From assembly GCA_018057825.1 (NCBI GenBank), contig JAGPCY010000034.1:44965-108964 (forward strand): a stretch of 64,000 nucleotides of DNA, written 5' to 3'. The translations under genes and the position numbers were made by a program. Each line of letters starts with the position of its first letter. Position 1 is the stretch's first letter. This document shows, one piece after another, positions 1 to 14,864 of the stretch. The stretch is from Kofleriaceae bacterium (GTDB lineage: Bacteria; Myxococcota_A; Polyangia; Haliangiales; Haliangiaceae). The notes beneath the pieces are model-generated. The model saw only the letters and a list, made by a program, of their open reading frames with translations. It searched no databases and was not told the origin of the DNA.

Positions 1-3000
1 CGAGATCGGCGAGCCGCTCGAGGGCGGCCTCGTCGTCGGGGTCGTGGGCGAGCACGCGCTGGAAGGCGCGGATCGCGGCCGTCGGATCGGGCAGCCGATC
101 GGCGTACACCATGCCGAGGCGGAAGTGGATGTTGCGCAGGACCCCCGGGTCGCGCTCGAGGCGGGCCCTGGTCTGGAGCGCGTCGGCGGCCTCGCCCCAC
201 GCGCCCTGCTCCCAGGCGATGTCCGACAGCGCCGCGATCGCGCGCAGGTCGGCCGGGCTGTGCGAGACGATCGCCCGGTAGTGGCGCTTGGCCCGCTCGC
301 GATCCTCGAGGAAGTTGCGGGCCAGCTCGGCGATCGCGCGGTGCAGCCCGATCTGCTCGCCGAGATCGGGCTCGACCTCGAGGCGGGCCTCGAGCAAGCC
401 GGCCAGGGCCTCGTGCTCGCCCTGCTCGTCGAGCAGGAGCCGCAGGCGGATGAAGGCGTCGAGGTGCCGGGGATCGGCGGCCAGGGTCTCGCGCAGCGCG
501 TCGACGGCGCGCTCGCCGGCCAGGGCGCGATCCATGAGCGCGACGCCGGCCAGGTGCCAGAGGCGAGCCTTGGTGGCGTCGTCGTCGGACAGCCCGGCCT
601 CCTTGATCGCGGCCTCGGCGAAGTCGACCCAGAGCTGACCGCGAAGCGCGGCGTCGCGCCAGCCCTCGAGGGCCGGGGCGTAGCCGCCGCGCAGCTCGTT
701 GGCCGCGCGGAAGTGCGCGAGGGCGTCGTCGAGGCGACCGAGGTCGGTCAGGGTCTCGCCGGCCCGGGTCAGGAACGCGGCCCGGGTCCGCGGATCGGCG
801 GCGAAGTACTCGGCGACGGCGTCCTCGAGGGCGACCAGCTCGGGCGAGGCCCCGCCGCGGCGGACCAGGCTCTCGAGGTGGAACAGCGGGCGGCGGGCCC
901 GCGGCGCCTCGGCGAGGATGCCCTGGTAGACCGCGCGGAGCTCGTCCTCGGGGCGATCGAGCCGCTCGAGGACGAGCGCGCGATCGAGGGCGAGGGCGAT
1001 GCGATCGGGGCCGGCCGGCTCGCCGGCGAGCTGGCGCTCGCGCAGGGCCGCGAGGTCCGCCCACCGCCCGGCGCCGTAGGCGCGCTCGAGCTCGCGGACC
1101 ACCGCCAGCCGCGACGGATCGGCGGCGATCGCGGCCTCGATCGAGATCAGCGCGGAGGCGTCGTCGCCGCGCAGGCCACGGTCGATCGCGGCCAGCGCCT
1201 CGTAGGCGTCGGCGCGTCCGCGATCGTCGCCGGCTTCCTCGGCCAAGCGGAGCTCGGCCAGCGCCAGGGCGGTGATCGGGCCAGCCTCGCCGACGGCGTA
1301 GGCCACGCGCTTGAGGGGCTCGGCGGCGAGCGGATAGTGCGGCCGCAGCTCGAGGGCCTTGGCGAGGAGCGCGAGGGCGCCCAGGCCGTCGCCTTGAGAC
1401 GCGAGGTGCTCGCCGTCGCGCACCAAGCGCGCGAAGCCGTCGCCGCGACTGCCGTCCTGGCGGGCCACGCGCGGCGCCGGGGCGGCGTCGCCCAGGCGTC
1501 GGCGGGCGGCGGCCAGCGCGTCGTGGACGAAGGCGAGCTCCGGATGATCGTCGGCCAGGCTGGCCAGGAGGGTGGCGGCGCGGCCGGGATCGGCGGCGCG
1601 GTCGAGGTAGAGCCCAGCGGCGCGGAAGCGCAGGAGGGCGGCCTCGATGGGCGCGCGCGCCGCGATGGCCCGCGCGCGCTCCTCGTAGGCGGCGGCGACG
1701 TCGCCCCATTGCCCCGCGGCGGCGCCGAGGGCGACGGTGGCGGCCAGGCGACGGGGATCGTCGCCACTGACCTCGCGGACGATCTCGTCGACGGTGTCCC
1801 AGCCGGCGCCGGCGGCGGCGGCGGCGCGCGCGCGGGCCAGCGCCAGCGTAGCGGCGGCGGCGGGCGACTCGGCGGCGGCCTGGGCGCGGGTCCACGCGGC
1901 GGCGATGGTCGCCGGGTCGCCGGTCGAGGCCGACAGCACCAGGGCTCGGGCCAGGGCGACCGCAGGATCGCCGCCGGCGTCGATGACCTCGCCCCAGGCG
2001 GCCAGGGCGCGGGCGATCGAGGCCGGATCGTCGGGGGTCGCGGCGGCGTCGGCGGCCGCGGCCGCCCGCCCGGTCCACAGCCGCGGCTCGACGCGCTCGT
2101 CGGAGCGCGCCGCGATCGCCGCCAGGAGGGCGGCGCGATCCGCCGGGCGCCCCACCGCCCCGAGGACGTCGGCCCAGGCGTCGGCGGCAGCGGGGCTGTC
2201 GACGTCGGTCGGAGATGGCACGAGGGCGGCCGCGGCGGCCAGGTCGCCCGCGGCGGCGAACAGCGTCGCCGCGCGGACGCGATCGAGCTCAGCGCCAGCG
2301 CCGGCGCTCACGCGGCCCTCCCAGACCCGGGCGGCGGCAGCGAACTCCCCGGCCGCCAGGTGGCCGTCGGCGAGGGCAGCCTGAGCCAGCACGTCGCCGG
2401 GCTCGGCGCTGAGCGCGGCCCGGTAGCCGGCGGCTGCGGCCGCGGCGTCGGGCGCGCGGTGGGCGGCCCACAGCGAGGCGGCGCGACGCAGCGCCGGATC
2501 GACGGCGCGCGCGGCCAGGGCGGCCAGCTCGGCGGTCGGCGGCTCTGTGCCGGCCATGGCCCGGCCGAGGACCGCGGCCTGGACCGTCGGATCGTCGGGG
2601 GCCAGCGCGGCGGCGCCCGCGAGGAGCGACGGCTCGGCGGCGGCGCCCTCGAGGAGGAGCGCGGCGCGGACCGCGGGCTCGGTGACCCGGTCGGCCAGGG
2701 CCGAGGTGGCGGCGGCCGCGGCGTCGCCGCGCAGCGCGCCCAGGTGGCCGGCCAAGGCCGAGGGATCGGCGGCGACCGCGGCGGCGAACGAGGCGGTGGC
2801 GCGCGGGCGATCGCCCTTGCGCTCGGCCAGGTGACCGCGGGCGGTGTCGACCGCCGCGCGCAGCGCGGGATCGGCGATGACCGCACCGAGCCGGTCGAGG
2901 GCCTCGTCGAGCTCGTCGGCGCGGCCGTCGAGGAAGGCCAGCTCGAGCTGGGCCAGGAGCGCGCGCACGTCGCCGCCGGCGGTGTCGAGGAGCTCACCGA

Positions 3001-5824
3001 CCGCCACCCGAGCCAGGTCCTGCTCCGAGGCCGCCATCAGCAGATCGACCCGATGCAGGGCCAAGGCCCGGCGCTCGAGGGGCCCGGCGACCCCGAGCTC
3101 GACGTCGAGGTGGGTCGTGGCCTCGGCGAGATCGCCGGCGCCGCGCGCGATCCGGCGCAGACCGCGCAGCGCCGCGGTGGCCCGCGGATCGGCGAGGAGC
3201 GCGGCGTCGTAGCTGGCGCGCGCGCGCTCGCCGTCGCCCAGGCGCTCATACAGCCGGCCGGCCTCGACGCGCAGGACCGCCTGCTGGTGAGGATCGTCGA
3301 TGGTCTCGAGCTCGCGCTCGAGGCGCAGGATGCCGCGGGCCGCGGCCTCGCCCGGATCGAAGCCGGTGGTCGGATCGACCTGCTCCGGCAGCGCCAGCGC
3401 GTCGAGGTCGAGGCGCGGCAGCGCCGACGCGAACAGCGCCGCCGGCAGCGCGACGGCGGGCGCGATCGGCGACAGCGGCACCGGCGCCGCGGCGGCGGGC
3501 AGAGGCGCGACGGGAGCGAGCGGCGGCGTGGGCGCGGGCGCGGGCGCCGGCGCCGAGCCGACCGGGGCGACGAGCTCGGGGACCGCCAGCGCCCGCGGCG
3601 GCGGCGGCACGCCGATCTTGGTCTGGCCCGAGGCGTCGTCGGCGAACGGGTTGGCGACGACGACGGGTGGCGGCGGCGCCGGCGGATCCTCGACGACCGC
3701 GGTCAGCTCGACGTCGAGGTCGGGCTCCTCGGCGCCGATCGCGGGGAGGCCCGCCCCGTCGGCGTCGAGGGCCTCGTCGAGGGTCAGGGCGGCCGGCGCC
3801 TCGGGCGGGGCCTCGAGCACCAGCTCGTCGACCGCGGCCAGCGCGTCGTGGGCCGCCGCGGACGCCGCCGAAACCGGGTGAGAACCCGCGCCGGCGAAGG
3901 CGCCAGACTCGGCGATCGGCTCGGGCACGGCCTCGACCACGCCATCGTGCAGGAGCGCCGCGATCGCCGGATCGGCGGCGGTGGGCGCCTCGGCGGACAG
4001 CTCGACCGCCGCCGGCTCGTCGGCCAGCGGCTCGTCGACCGGCGGCTCGTCGACCGCCAGCTCGACGGCGACCGGTTCGTCGGCGACCGGCTCGTCGACC
4101 GCCAGCTCGACCACCGCCGGTTCGGCGGCGACCGGCTCGTCGGCGATCGGCTCGTCGACCGCCAGCTCGACCACCGCCGGTTCGGCGGCGACCGGCTCGT
4201 CGACCGCCAGCTCGACCGCCGGCGCCGCCGGGGCGACCCGGGCGAACCCCGGCGAACGCTCGCCGACCGGCGTGACCTCGTGGCCCGCGAACTCGGCGAT
4301 CGCCGCGTCGAGGCCGAGATCGTCCTCGGCCGGCGCCGGCGCGCCGACGTCGAGGGCCAGCTCGGGCTCGTCGTCGATGGCCCCGACCGCGACGGGCCGC
4401 GGCGCCGGCGCCATCGTTGTGGACGGGCGGTCGCCGGGCCGGCGCACGACGTTCGACGTCACCCGGCGGGCCGAGGCCGGGGTGCCGGTCACCTCGTCGT
4501 CGTCGCCGCCGATCTCGATGTCGGCGTAGAAATCCTCGTCGGGGACGACCGGCTCAGGCGGCGGCTGGTAGCCGGTCGCCGGGGTCGGCCGCGACTGCCG
4601 CGGGTCCTCGCGCTGGGCCAGGCGCTCGAGCTCGCGGATGTCGGCGACCCGGGTCGACTCGGGCCCGGCGAAGCCTCCGGTGCTCTCGGGCCGCTTGCGC
4701 GCCGGGGGCCCACCGCGCCGCACGATCGACGGTCCCGCGCGCGGCGGCCGCTTGGCGGCGGCGCCGGCCTCGGCCAGGAGCTGGTCGTCGGGGTCGAGGA
4801 TGCGCGTGCGGTTCGCGCGATCGAACGTGTCCTCGGACGGATCGCGGCCGGGGTCCGACAGCTCGTCGCGGCGCGGAGTCAGCCCGCGATCCATGGTCTC
4901 GTCGATCTCGAACAGCTCGGGCGTCGCGCCGGCGACCCGGGTCTCGTCCGGGCTGGCCCGGTGGGCCTCGCGCCGGAGCTGGTCGAGCTCGGCCGCCGAG
5001 GGCGCGAACGGATCGTCCTCGGGCTCAGCGGCCTCGAGCAGCGCCTCGGGCCGCACCGCCGAGGTCAGGACCTCGTCGTCGTCGAAGGAGGCCACCGCCG
5101 AGGTCGGCCCCAGCTCCTCGATCGGCGGCAGCGGCGGCGGCTGCCCGAGCAGCGAGCCCAGGGCCTCCGGCGGGCCGCTGAAGCCGAGATCGGAGAAGTC
5201 GGTCTCGTCGACGACCCGGGCCGACATCGGCGTCGGGCTCGGCACCGGCGTCGGCACCGGCGTCGGGGCCCGCGGTGGTGGCGGCGGCTGGGTCCGCGGC
5301 GCGGACCGGCGCGGCGAGGCGCTCGGCTCCGGCACGCGGGTGATGACGGTGACCGCCTCGACCGCCGGCGCGACTGGGCGCACCGTGACCGAGGTCGGGG
5401 CGTCGGCGACGGTCGGGTCCACCGGCCGGGCCGACACCGTGGTCGGCGCATCGAAGGCGGCAGGCGACAGCGGCGCGGTCGTGACCACGGTGGCGTCGTC
5501 GAAGCTCGGACTGGCTGGACCCGCGACCGGCGGTCGCCCGGCCGCCGGCGCCGCCCGGGTGACGACCGAGGTCGGCCCGTCGAAGGTGGCGTCGCTGCCG
5601 GTGGCGGGCGGCGACCCCGGGCGAGGCGCCGTCGGCGCCCCCGGGCGAGGCGCGGTCGGCGAGACCGTGCGGGTCACCTCGTCGTCGCCGCCGTCGAAGG
5701 CGGCCGCCGGCGCGCCGAACAGGCTGTCGTCGACGTGCAGGGCGTCGAAGGTCTTGTCCCAGGCGTCGAGCTCGGCCAACAGATCATCGCCGAAGCCCGG
5801 CTTGTCAGAACCACCGGTGGTCAT
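1..5824 (-). CDS. Giant TPR protein A (3' part outside the window)
   Basis: The frame is open from an ATG at 5824 to the left edge, so at least 1941 residues are present and the C terminus is missing. The first ~850 residues are low complexity: rich in Ala, Pro, Asp and Glu, with short T/S-V/A-containing linkers and an Ala-Val-Glu-Pro repeat block. The rest is a long run of TPR-type helical repeats, with Ala-rich helices and recurring ADP or DP turns. No signal peptide or membrane segment is seen, so a cytoplasmic scaffold is likely; this is inference. The start is firm: GGGAGGAGCTCG precedes the ATG, and the ATG overlaps the TGA of the upstream gene (ATGA), which suggests translational coupling. 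Very long frames on the other strand here are shadows. Confidence 0.85.
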   Translation of the reverse strand, partial: MTTGGSDKPGFGDDLLAELDAWDKTFDALHVDDSLFGAPAAAFDGGDDEVTRTVSPTAPRPGAPTAPRPGSPPATGSDATFDGPTSVVTRAAPAAGRPPVAGPASPSFDDATVVTTAPLSPAAFDAPTTVSARPVDPTVADAPTSVTVRPVAPAVEAVTVITRVPEPSASPRRSAPRTQPPPPPRAPTPVPTPVPSPTPMSARVVDETDFSDLGFSGPPEALGSLLGQPPPLPPIEELGPTSAVASFDDDEVLTSAVRPEALLEAAEPEDDPFAPSAAELDQLRREAHRASPDETRVAGATPELFEIDETMDRGLTPRRDELSDPGRDPSEDTFDRANRTRILDPDDQLLAEAGAAAKRPPRAGPSIVRRGGPPARKRPESTGGFAGPESTRVADIRELERLAQREDPRQSRPTPATGYQPPPEPVVPDEDFYADIEIGGDDDEVTGTPASARRVTSNVVRRPGDRPSTTMAPAPRPVAVGAIDDEPELALDVGAPAPAEDDLGLDAAIAEFAGHEVTPVGERSPGFARVAPAAPAVELAVDEPVAAEPAVVELAVDEPIADEPVAAEPAVVELAVDEPVADEPVAVELAVDEPPVDEPLADEPAAVELSAEAPTAADPAIAALLHDGVVEAVPEPIAESGAFAGAGSHPVSAASAAAHDALAAVDELVLEAPPEAPAALTLDEALDADGAGLPAIGAEEPDLDVELTAVVEDPPAPPPPVVVANPFADDASGQTKIGVPPPPRALAVPELVAPVGSAPAPAPAPTPPLAPVAPLPAAAAPVPLSPIAPAVALPAALFASALPRLDLDALALPEQVDPTTGFDPGEAAARGILRLERELETIDDPHQQAVLRVEAGRLYERLGDGERARASYDAALLADPRATAALRGLRRIARGAGDLAEATTHLDVELGVAGPLERRALALHRVDLLMAASEQDLARVAVGELLDTAGGDVRALLAQLELAFLDGRADELDEALDRLGAVIADPALRAAVDTARGHLAERKGDRPRATASFAAAVAADPSALAGHLGALRGDAAAAATSALADRVTEPAVRAALLLEGAAAEPSLLAGAAALAPDDPTVQAAVLGRAMAGTEPPTAELAALAARAVDPALRRAASLWAAHRAPDAAAAAAGYRAALSAEPGDVLAQAALADGHLAAGEFAAAARVWEGRVSAGAGAELDRVRAATLFAAAGDLAAAAALVPSPTDVDSPAAADAWADVLGAVGRPADRAALLAAIAARSDERVEPRLWTGRAAAAADAAATPDDPASIARALAAWGEVIDAGGDPAVALARALVLSASTGDPATIAAAWTRAQAAAESPAAAATLALARARAAAAAGAGWDTVDEIVREVSGDDPRRLAATVALGAAAGQWGDVAAAYEERARAIAARAPIEAALLRFRAAGLYLDRAADPGRAATLLASLADDHPELAFVHDALAAARRRLGDAAPAPRVARQDGSRGDGFARLVRDGEHLASQGDGLGALALLAKALELRPHYPLAAEPLKRVAYAVGEAGPITALALAELRLAEEAGDDRGRADAYEALAAIDRGLRGDDASALISIEAAIAADPSRLAVVRELERAYGAGRWADLAALRERQLAGEPAGPDRIALALDRALVLERLDRPEDELRAVYQGILAEAPRARRPLFHLESLVRRGGASPELVALEDAVAEYFAADPRTRAAFLTRAGETLTDLGRLDDALAHFRAANELRGGYAPALEGWRDAALRGQLWVDFAEAAIKEAGLSDDDATKARLWHLAGVALMDRALAGERAVDALRETLAADPRHLDAFIRLRLLLDEQGEHEALAGLLEARLEVEPDLGEQIGLHRAIAELARNFLEDRERAKRHYRAIVSHSPADLRAIAALSDIAWEQGAWGEAADALQTRARLERDPGVLRNIHFRLGMVYADRLPDPTAAIRAFQRVLAHDPDDEAALERLADL
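3995..4215 (-). repeat. In-frame 60-bp tandem repeats in TPR protein A
   Basis: Near-identical 60-bp units encode alternating Val-Glu-Leu-Ala-Val-Asp-Glu-Pro and Val-Ala-Ala-Glu-Pro-Ala segments. A stretch at about 4090-4134 recurs almost exactly at 4150-4194. The unit is a multiple of three, so expansion or loss keeps the frame. It lies in the acidic, probably disordered N-terminal half. Confidence 0.75.
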
Positions 5825-8800
5825 CGAGCTCCTCCCGTGACGCGCGCGCGCACCGCCGCGTGAGCCGCCGACACCGACCATCGCACGAGGTCGAGGGCGG
5901 CCGGGTCGAGGGCGCGGCCGCCGCGGCCGACGTCGAGGGCAGCCAGGGCGACCCCGAGATCGCCCCCGACGGCCAACCCGGCGCGATGGGTCGCGCCCAG
6001 CATGGCGGCGCGCCAGCGCGGCAGGTCGACCAGCTCGGCGACCCGCGGTCCGAGGGCCGCGACCGCCTTCTTGTCGCGGCGAGCGATGTGCTTGTCGATC
6101 AGCCGGGTCCGCTCGGCGAGGGCGGCGTCATCGCCGGCCACCGCCTGCGCCAGCGCCGGCGGCGGCGCCAGACCAGCGACCCGCAACCCGGCCACCACGT
6201 ACCACGCGACCTCCGGCTCCTTCAGCTCGGCCAGAGCGGCCGACGCGTCGGCGAGCTGCTGGACCGCGCGCCCGAGGGCGAAGCGGGCCCCGGCAGTGGC
6301 GCCAGCGGCGACGTCGCTGCCGCAGCACAAGATCGGCGTGTCGGCCGACAGCACCCGCGCCTGACCGGCGCGGGCATCGCTGACGTAGAGCTCGACGTCG
6401 CCGACGCCGAAGGCCGCCAGCGCCGCGGCCAGGCCCTCGTGCTTCTTGCCCAGGGCCTTCAGCGCGACGCGATCGCCGCGGACGAAGCCGAGCTTGGCCG
6501 GATCGATCGCCAGGGCCGCGGTCACCGCCGGCGCCAGGGCCCGCCACAGCTCGGCCGCCACACCGCCGGCGCTGGGCGGGCGCAGCGCCGCGCGGGTCTC
6601 GGCGTCGAGGAGCTGCCGGGACAGCGGCGGCTGCGGCCGCTCGCGCCCGGCGGCGATCAGCGCGCGTTGCTCGGGCCGCGGCGCGCCCAAGGCCTCGAGG
6701 CCGACCAGGGCTAGCCACTGGCCATCGCGGTCGCCGGCCCAGCCGAACACCGTGGCCAGGCGATCGTAGAGCGTGAACGCGTCCGGGGTGGCGTCGATGG
6801 CGCGGCGGAGATCGGCGATGCCGCGGGCGAGGTAGTCGGCGCGGGCCGACGGCCGCTGGCTGGCCGCCAGCTCGACCTGATCGCGCAGCACGTCGAGGTT
6901 CTGGGGATCGAGCCCGCGGGCCCGCTCGAAGGCGGCCAGGGCCTCGTCGGGATCGCGGCCGTGATCGCGGGCGACCCGCCCCAGGCGCAGCTCGTCGCGC
7001 GCCCGCTCGGCCGCGCCCGGACGCTGGCGCGCGATCTCGCGCAGCTCGCGCATGACCCGAGGCCAGTCGCCGGCCTGGGTCGCCAGGCCGACCAGGCGCT
7101 CGCGCAGCGGCAGCTCGCTCGGGCGCTGCACGATGACCCGCTCGACCTGCTCGATCGCGCCGACGACGTCGCCGAGATCTTCGGCCAGGGTCCGGGCCAG
7201 CACCAGCTCGGCCTCGGCCCGGGCCGCCGGCGCGGTCTCGACCGCGAGGTAACGACGCCACAGCTCGGCGGCGGCCGCGGCCTCGCCCAGCTCGCCGGCC
7301 AGCTCGGCCCGGCGCCGCAAGGCGTCGCCGTGCTCCGGGGCGCGGGCCAGGAGCGCGTCGAGATCGTCGGCGGCGCCGCGCTGATCGCCGACGGCGCGGC
7401 GCAGGGCCGCGCGCTCCGACAAGAGCTCGACGGCGGCCGCCGGTGGGCCGGCGCCATCGAGCCAGGCCAGGCGCTCGGTCAAGACCTCGACGAGCGAGCG
7501 GACGTCGCCCTTGCCGCGCAGGTGGATCATCAGGCGATCGAACACCGGCGCACCTGGATCGTCGCGCAGGATCCGTCGGTAGACCGCGACCGCGGCCGGG
7601 ATGTCGCGCCCGGGGCCGCGACCATCGAACAGCTCGGCGGCGCGGACCAAGAGCTCGCGGCGGGCCTCGGCGCCGACCGTCAGCTCGGCCAGCGCGACCG
7701 CGGCCCGGGCCTCGGTCGCGGCGTCACCGCCGCGGGCCGCCAGACGCAGCAGCGCCTCGAGCGCGCGGACGTCCTTGTCGTTGCCGCGCAGGACCGCCGC
7801 CACCGCCGCTGCCGCCTCGCGGAGGCGGCCGGCCGCCTCCAGGGCCTCGGCGCGATCGAGCTCCCAGCCATCGCGCGCCGCCGGATCGTCGGCGAGGGTC
7901 GAGCGCATCGCCAGGACCTCGGCGCGGGCGAGCAGGCGATCGACCGCGGTCGCGGTGTCCTCGCCGGCGGCCGGCGGCGCGGCGACCGCCTGCTGCTCGG
8001 CGGCGACCAGGAGCGCGCCGACGTCGTCCGGCGCGACCGAGCGCGCGGCCAGCACCCGCGCCATCGCGGCGTCGTGATCGCCAGCCGCGGTCGCGATCGC
8101 GGCGCTGCGCAGGTGCAAGGCCGCCGCGGCCTCGGGCATCGTGACCTGCGCCGCCAGGCGCGCGAAGGCCTCGGCCTGGGCGACTCGATCCTGGCGCCGC
8201 GCGGCGACCAGGGCCGCGCCCAGGAGCGCGCCGGCGCTGGCGGCGCCGTCGACCTCAGCGGCCGCGAAGGCGTCGGCCGCGCGATCGAAGTCCTCGAGGA
8301 CCAGGGCATGGAGCCAGCCGAGATCCTCGTGGAGCGCCGCGGCCAGCGCCGGCTGACCGGCGGTGCGCGCCGCCAGCGACTGCGCCGCGGCGATGCGGGC
8401 CACGGTGTCGCCGCGGGTCGCGGCCAGGCCGAGCGCGGCCAGCGCGGCCTGGGCGCCGGCCACCGAGCCCGGCGGGCAAGCGCCGTCGGCGCGGACGAAG
8501 GCCTCGGCGGCGTCGTCGATCTCGCCGGCGCGGACCCGGGCCTGGGCCCAGGCCAGGGCCGCCGCGCCGCTGTCGTCGGCGGCCAGCTCGAGGGTGCGGA
8601 CCACGGTGCCGTGATCGCCGACCGCGGCCGCGGTGCGGACCGCGCCGGCCCGACCGTGGACGTCGTCGGGCGCGCGCTCGAGGAGCGCGCGGTACACCGC
8701 CAGCGCGTCGCGCGGACGCCCGAGCCGATCCTCGTAGAGCCAGGCCGCCTCGCGCAGCGCCGCCAGCACCTCGGGACCGTCGGCGAGGCCGTCGGCCTGG

Positions 8801-11355
8801 GCGCGCAGCGCGGTCGCCAGCTCGTCCCACCGCCCGGCCCGACGCAGGGCCGCCAGGAGCGCGCCGTGCGCGAAGCGATCGTCGGGCCAGTCGGCGACGG
8901 TGGCGCGGTAGAGGTCGATCGCCAGGTCGGTGGCGCCGGCGGCCTCGGCCAGGCGGGCGGCGGTGACCCGGGCGTAGCCGCGGCGCGCTGGATCGCCGTC
9001 GCGGCCGGCCAACGCTTGCAGGTGCGCGAGGCGCTCGTCATCGCGGCCGAGCTGCTCGAGGGCGGCGTCGATCCGCCAGGCCAGGGCCAGATCGTCGGGG
9101 GCGGCCTCGGCCTGGGCGCGATCGACCGCCAGCGCGTCGGCGACCCGCCCCGCGGTGCGGTAGAGCCGGCCCAGCCGGGCGGCGGCCTCGGGGCGCCCAG
9201 CCAGGAGCGCGGCGGCCAGGTCGATCCGTCCGGCCCGCTCGTGCAGCTCGACGGTGGCTTCGAGGGCGACCGGATCGTCGGGGGCCAGCTCTCGGGCCGC
9301 GCCGAGGGCGTCCTGGGCACCGCGGTCGCCGCGGTCGCCGCCGACGTCGAAGGCCCAGGCGTGGGCCGCGGCGAGGTACGCGGCGAGGGCCGCGGCCGGC
9401 TCGGGCGCTCCGCCCGCGCCCAGGGACTCGCCCAGGCGGGCGGCGTCGCCGGCCCGCTGCCAGGCCTCCGCCAAGGCGGCCGGATCGCCGACGCCGAGGG
9501 CGTCGCGCTCGCGCAGCGCCACCACCGGCGCCCAGCCGGGGGCGGTCGCCTCGAGGCTGGCCAGGACCGCCAGCGCCGGTTCGCGCCGGCCGGCCCGCAG
9601 GAGGGCGTCGGCGCGGCGGATCGACAGGGCCAGGGCCCGCGCCGGATCGCCTTCCACGGCTTGCCAGCTCTGCACCAGCTCCGCGAGTTCGTCGTATCGC
9701 CCGAGTTGCTCGGCCAGGTCAGCCAGGTCGGCCAGGAGGATCGGCTCGCCGGGCGCCGCCGCCATCGCCGCCTGGAGGTAGTCCCACGCCCGATCGCCGG
9801 CGGCCAGCGCCTGGGCGAGCTGGGCCTGGCGGCGCCGGATCGCCACCACCTCGAGGCGCAGCGCCGCGGCCCGGCCGGGGGCCTGGCCAGGGCTGGTCGC
9901 CGACAGCGCCGGGTCGGGCGCGCCGGCGGCGGCGGCCCGGGCCAGCAGATGCTCGGCGCTGGCGTCGAGGGCGAGCAGCATCTCCTCGCGGTCGCCGGCC
10001 AGCTCGGCCAGGCGCAGGCGCTCGCGGTCGACCCGCTCGCGATCGACGCCCAGCTCGGCGGCGCGCACCAGGAGCTCGCGCGCGCGATCGAGATCGCCGC
10101 CGCGCTCGGTCCAGAACCGCACCTGATCGAGCAGGTAGACCAGCTTGCGCTCGGGGCGGGCGCTGGCTTCGGCGAGCTGGGCCCACAGCTCGACCTGGCG
10201 CGCCGGATCGTCGGCGACGCGCTCGAGCGCCAGGAGCGCCGGCGCCGACCCCGGGGCCAAGAGCACGGCGTCCTCGAGGGCGGCCCGGGCGTCGTCCTGC
10301 TGGCCGAGCTTGTCGGCCAGGACCGCCGCCTTCTCGATCGCCAGATCGGCGCGCTCGTCGTCGTCGATCGCGAAGCGCGACTCGGCGTCGATGAGCTTGA
10401 TCAAGTTGGGCCACAGGCCGCGCCGGTAGAACACGCGGCGAATCGCCCACAGGTTGGCGCGCAGCGACGGATCGCTGGCCAGGGCGCGCCCGAAGGCCTT
10501 GACCGCGCGGGCCTCGTCGACCAGGCGGCGCTCGCACAGCTCGCCGAGCTCGTAGGCGACGTCGGCCACGCGCTCGCGATCGGTCTCGATCTCGAGGCGG
10601 CGGGTCAGCTCGGCGGCCCGCTCTTCCCAGGCGGCCTCGCCGAGATCGCCCAGGGCGCGCTCGATCGCGGTCGGCGATTCGAGGCGATGCTCGATCGGCA
10701 GCTCGATCGGCGGTGGCGGCGAGGACGGCGGCGGCGGTGGCACCGGGGGCTCGGGCAGCGGCACCACACCCGACACCTCGGACACCTCGCCGAGATCGAC
10801 GGTGTCGATCGGGATCGCGACGTCCGACACCGGATCGTACTCGGGCGCATCGTCCCCCGCGTCGGCCGGAGCCGCGGGCGCGGGCGCGGCCGCCGCGACC
10901 GGCGGCGGCACGGGCGGGATCGCCATCGGCGGCGCCGGCGGCCGGACCGGCGGGATCACCGCCGGCGGGCGAGGTGGTGGCCGCAGCGACGGCACCGGCG
11001 GCAGCGGCGGGCGCCGCGGGATCGCGATCGGCGGCGGCGCCGCCGGCTCGGCGTCGACCGCGACGTCGTCCATCGACAGCTCCTCGTCGTCGCCGACCTC
11101 GACCGCGACGCCGTCGTCGCCCTCGACCGCGGCCCCGCCGTCCGGGCCGTCCGCTGCGGCCTCGTGCGCGGCGACCTCGTGGAGGACGCCGGCCGCGGCG
11201 CCCTCATCCTCGTCGAGGCTGGCCATCAGGGCGTCGATGCGCGACGCCATCCCGGGGGCTGGCGCCGCGACCGGCGCGGGGTCGGCCCCCTCGACCTCGC
11301 GCTGGTCTCCTGCTCCTGCCGTATCTGGCGCGCCGGGCTCCGAGGGGTTCGACAC
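5821..11355 (-). CDS. Giant TPR protein B (1844 aa)
   Basis: The N terminus (~230 residues) is acidic and then Pro-rich, without a signal peptide. From about residue 230 to 1540 the protein is a chain of TPR-like helical repeats with typical A-L-x-x-D-P turns. The last ~300 residues look like a separate globular domain that I do not recognise. The start is a GTG at 11355, because an in-frame TAG lies two codons upstream; an ATG about 35 codons in (MASRID) is an alternative. The stop overlaps the start of TPR protein A, so the two are probably one operon and may form one assembly. Tandem giant TPR scaffolds are common in myxobacteria; no specific role can be read from the sequence. Confidence 0.85.
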   Translation of the reverse strand: MSNPSEPGAPDTAGAGDQREVEGADPAPVAAPAPGMASRIDALMASLDEDEGAAAGVLHEVAAHEAAADGPDGGAAVEGDDGVAVEVGDDEELSMDDVAVDAEPAAPPPIAIPRRPPLPPVPSLRPPPRPPAVIPPVRPPAPPMAIPPVPPPVAAAAPAPAAPADAGDDAPEYDPVSDVAIPIDTVDLGEVSEVSGVVPLPEPPVPPPPPSSPPPPIELPIEHRLESPTAIERALGDLGEAAWEERAAELTRRLEIETDRERVADVAYELGELCERRLVDEARAVKAFGRALASDPSLRANLWAIRRVFYRRGLWPNLIKLIDAESRFAIDDDERADLAIEKAAVLADKLGQQDDARAALEDAVLLAPGSAPALLALERVADDPARQVELWAQLAEASARPERKLVYLLDQVRFWTERGGDLDRARELLVRAAELGVDRERVDRERLRLAELAGDREEMLLALDASAEHLLARAAAAGAPDPALSATSPGQAPGRAAALRLEVVAIRRRQAQLAQALAAGDRAWDYLQAAMAAAPGEPILLADLADLAEQLGRYDELAELVQSWQAVEGDPARALALSIRRADALLRAGRREPALAVLASLEATAPGWAPVVALRERDALGVGDPAALAEAWQRAGDAARLGESLGAGGAPEPAAALAAYLAAAHAWAFDVGGDRGDRGAQDALGAARELAPDDPVALEATVELHERAGRIDLAAALLAGRPEAAARLGRLYRTAGRVADALAVDRAQAEAAPDDLALAWRIDAALEQLGRDDERLAHLQALAGRDGDPARRGYARVTAARLAEAAGATDLAIDLYRATVADWPDDRFAHGALLAALRRAGRWDELATALRAQADGLADGPEVLAALREAAWLYEDRLGRPRDALAVYRALLERAPDDVHGRAGAVRTAAAVGDHGTVVRTLELAADDSGAAALAWAQARVRAGEIDDAAEAFVRADGACPPGSVAGAQAALAALGLAATRGDTVARIAAAQSLAARTAGQPALAAALHEDLGWLHALVLEDFDRAADAFAAAEVDGAASAGALLGAALVAARRQDRVAQAEAFARLAAQVTMPEAAAALHLRSAAIATAAGDHDAAMARVLAARSVAPDDVGALLVAAEQQAVAAPPAAGEDTATAVDRLLARAEVLAMRSTLADDPAARDGWELDRAEALEAAGRLREAAAAVAAVLRGNDKDVRALEALLRLAARGGDAATEARAAVALAELTVGAEARRELLVRAAELFDGRGPGRDIPAAVAVYRRILRDDPGAPVFDRLMIHLRGKGDVRSLVEVLTERLAWLDGAGPPAAAVELLSERAALRRAVGDQRGAADDLDALLARAPEHGDALRRRAELAGELGEAAAAAELWRRYLAVETAPAARAEAELVLARTLAEDLGDVVGAIEQVERVIVQRPSELPLRERLVGLATQAGDWPRVMRELREIARQRPGAAERARDELRLGRVARDHGRDPDEALAAFERARGLDPQNLDVLRDQVELAASQRPSARADYLARGIADLRRAIDATPDAFTLYDRLATVFGWAGDRDGQWLALVGLEALGAPRPEQRALIAAGRERPQPPLSRQLLDAETRAALRPPSAGGVAAELWRALAPAVTAALAIDPAKLGFVRGDRVALKALGKKHEGLAAALAAFGVGDVELYVSDARAGQARVLSADTPILCCGSDVAAGATAGARFALGRAVQQLADASAALAELKEPEVAWYVVAGLRVAGLAPPPALAQAVAGDDAALAERTRLIDKHIARRDKKAVAALGPRVAELVDLPRWRAAMLGATHRAGLAVGGDLGVALAALDVGRGGRALDPAALDLVRWSVSAAHAAVRARVTGGAR

Positions 11356-11436
11356 CGCCTACCAGATCACACCGGCCCCGCCCCGTCGTCAACGGAACCC
11401 GTGGACATAGTTGGACGTTGTTCCCCGACCGGCGCG

Positions 11437-11465
11437 TTGACCGGACCGGGCCGGCCGACTACACC
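11437..11465 (+). promoter_or_regulatory. Candidate hutH promoter
   Basis: TTGACC (11437-11442) and TACACC (11460-11465) are separated by 17 bp. The GTG of hutH begins 7 nt after the second hexamer, so the transcript would start at or next to the start codon (leaderless). Confidence 0.5.
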
Positions 11466-11472
11466 ACGGGTC

Positions 11473-13017
<1,545 letters not shown>

Positions 13018-13024
13018 GGCCCCC

Positions 13025-14683
<1,659 letters not shown>

Positions 14684-14684
14684 G

Positions 14685-14857
<173 letters not shown>

Positions 14858-14864
14858 AACCCGC

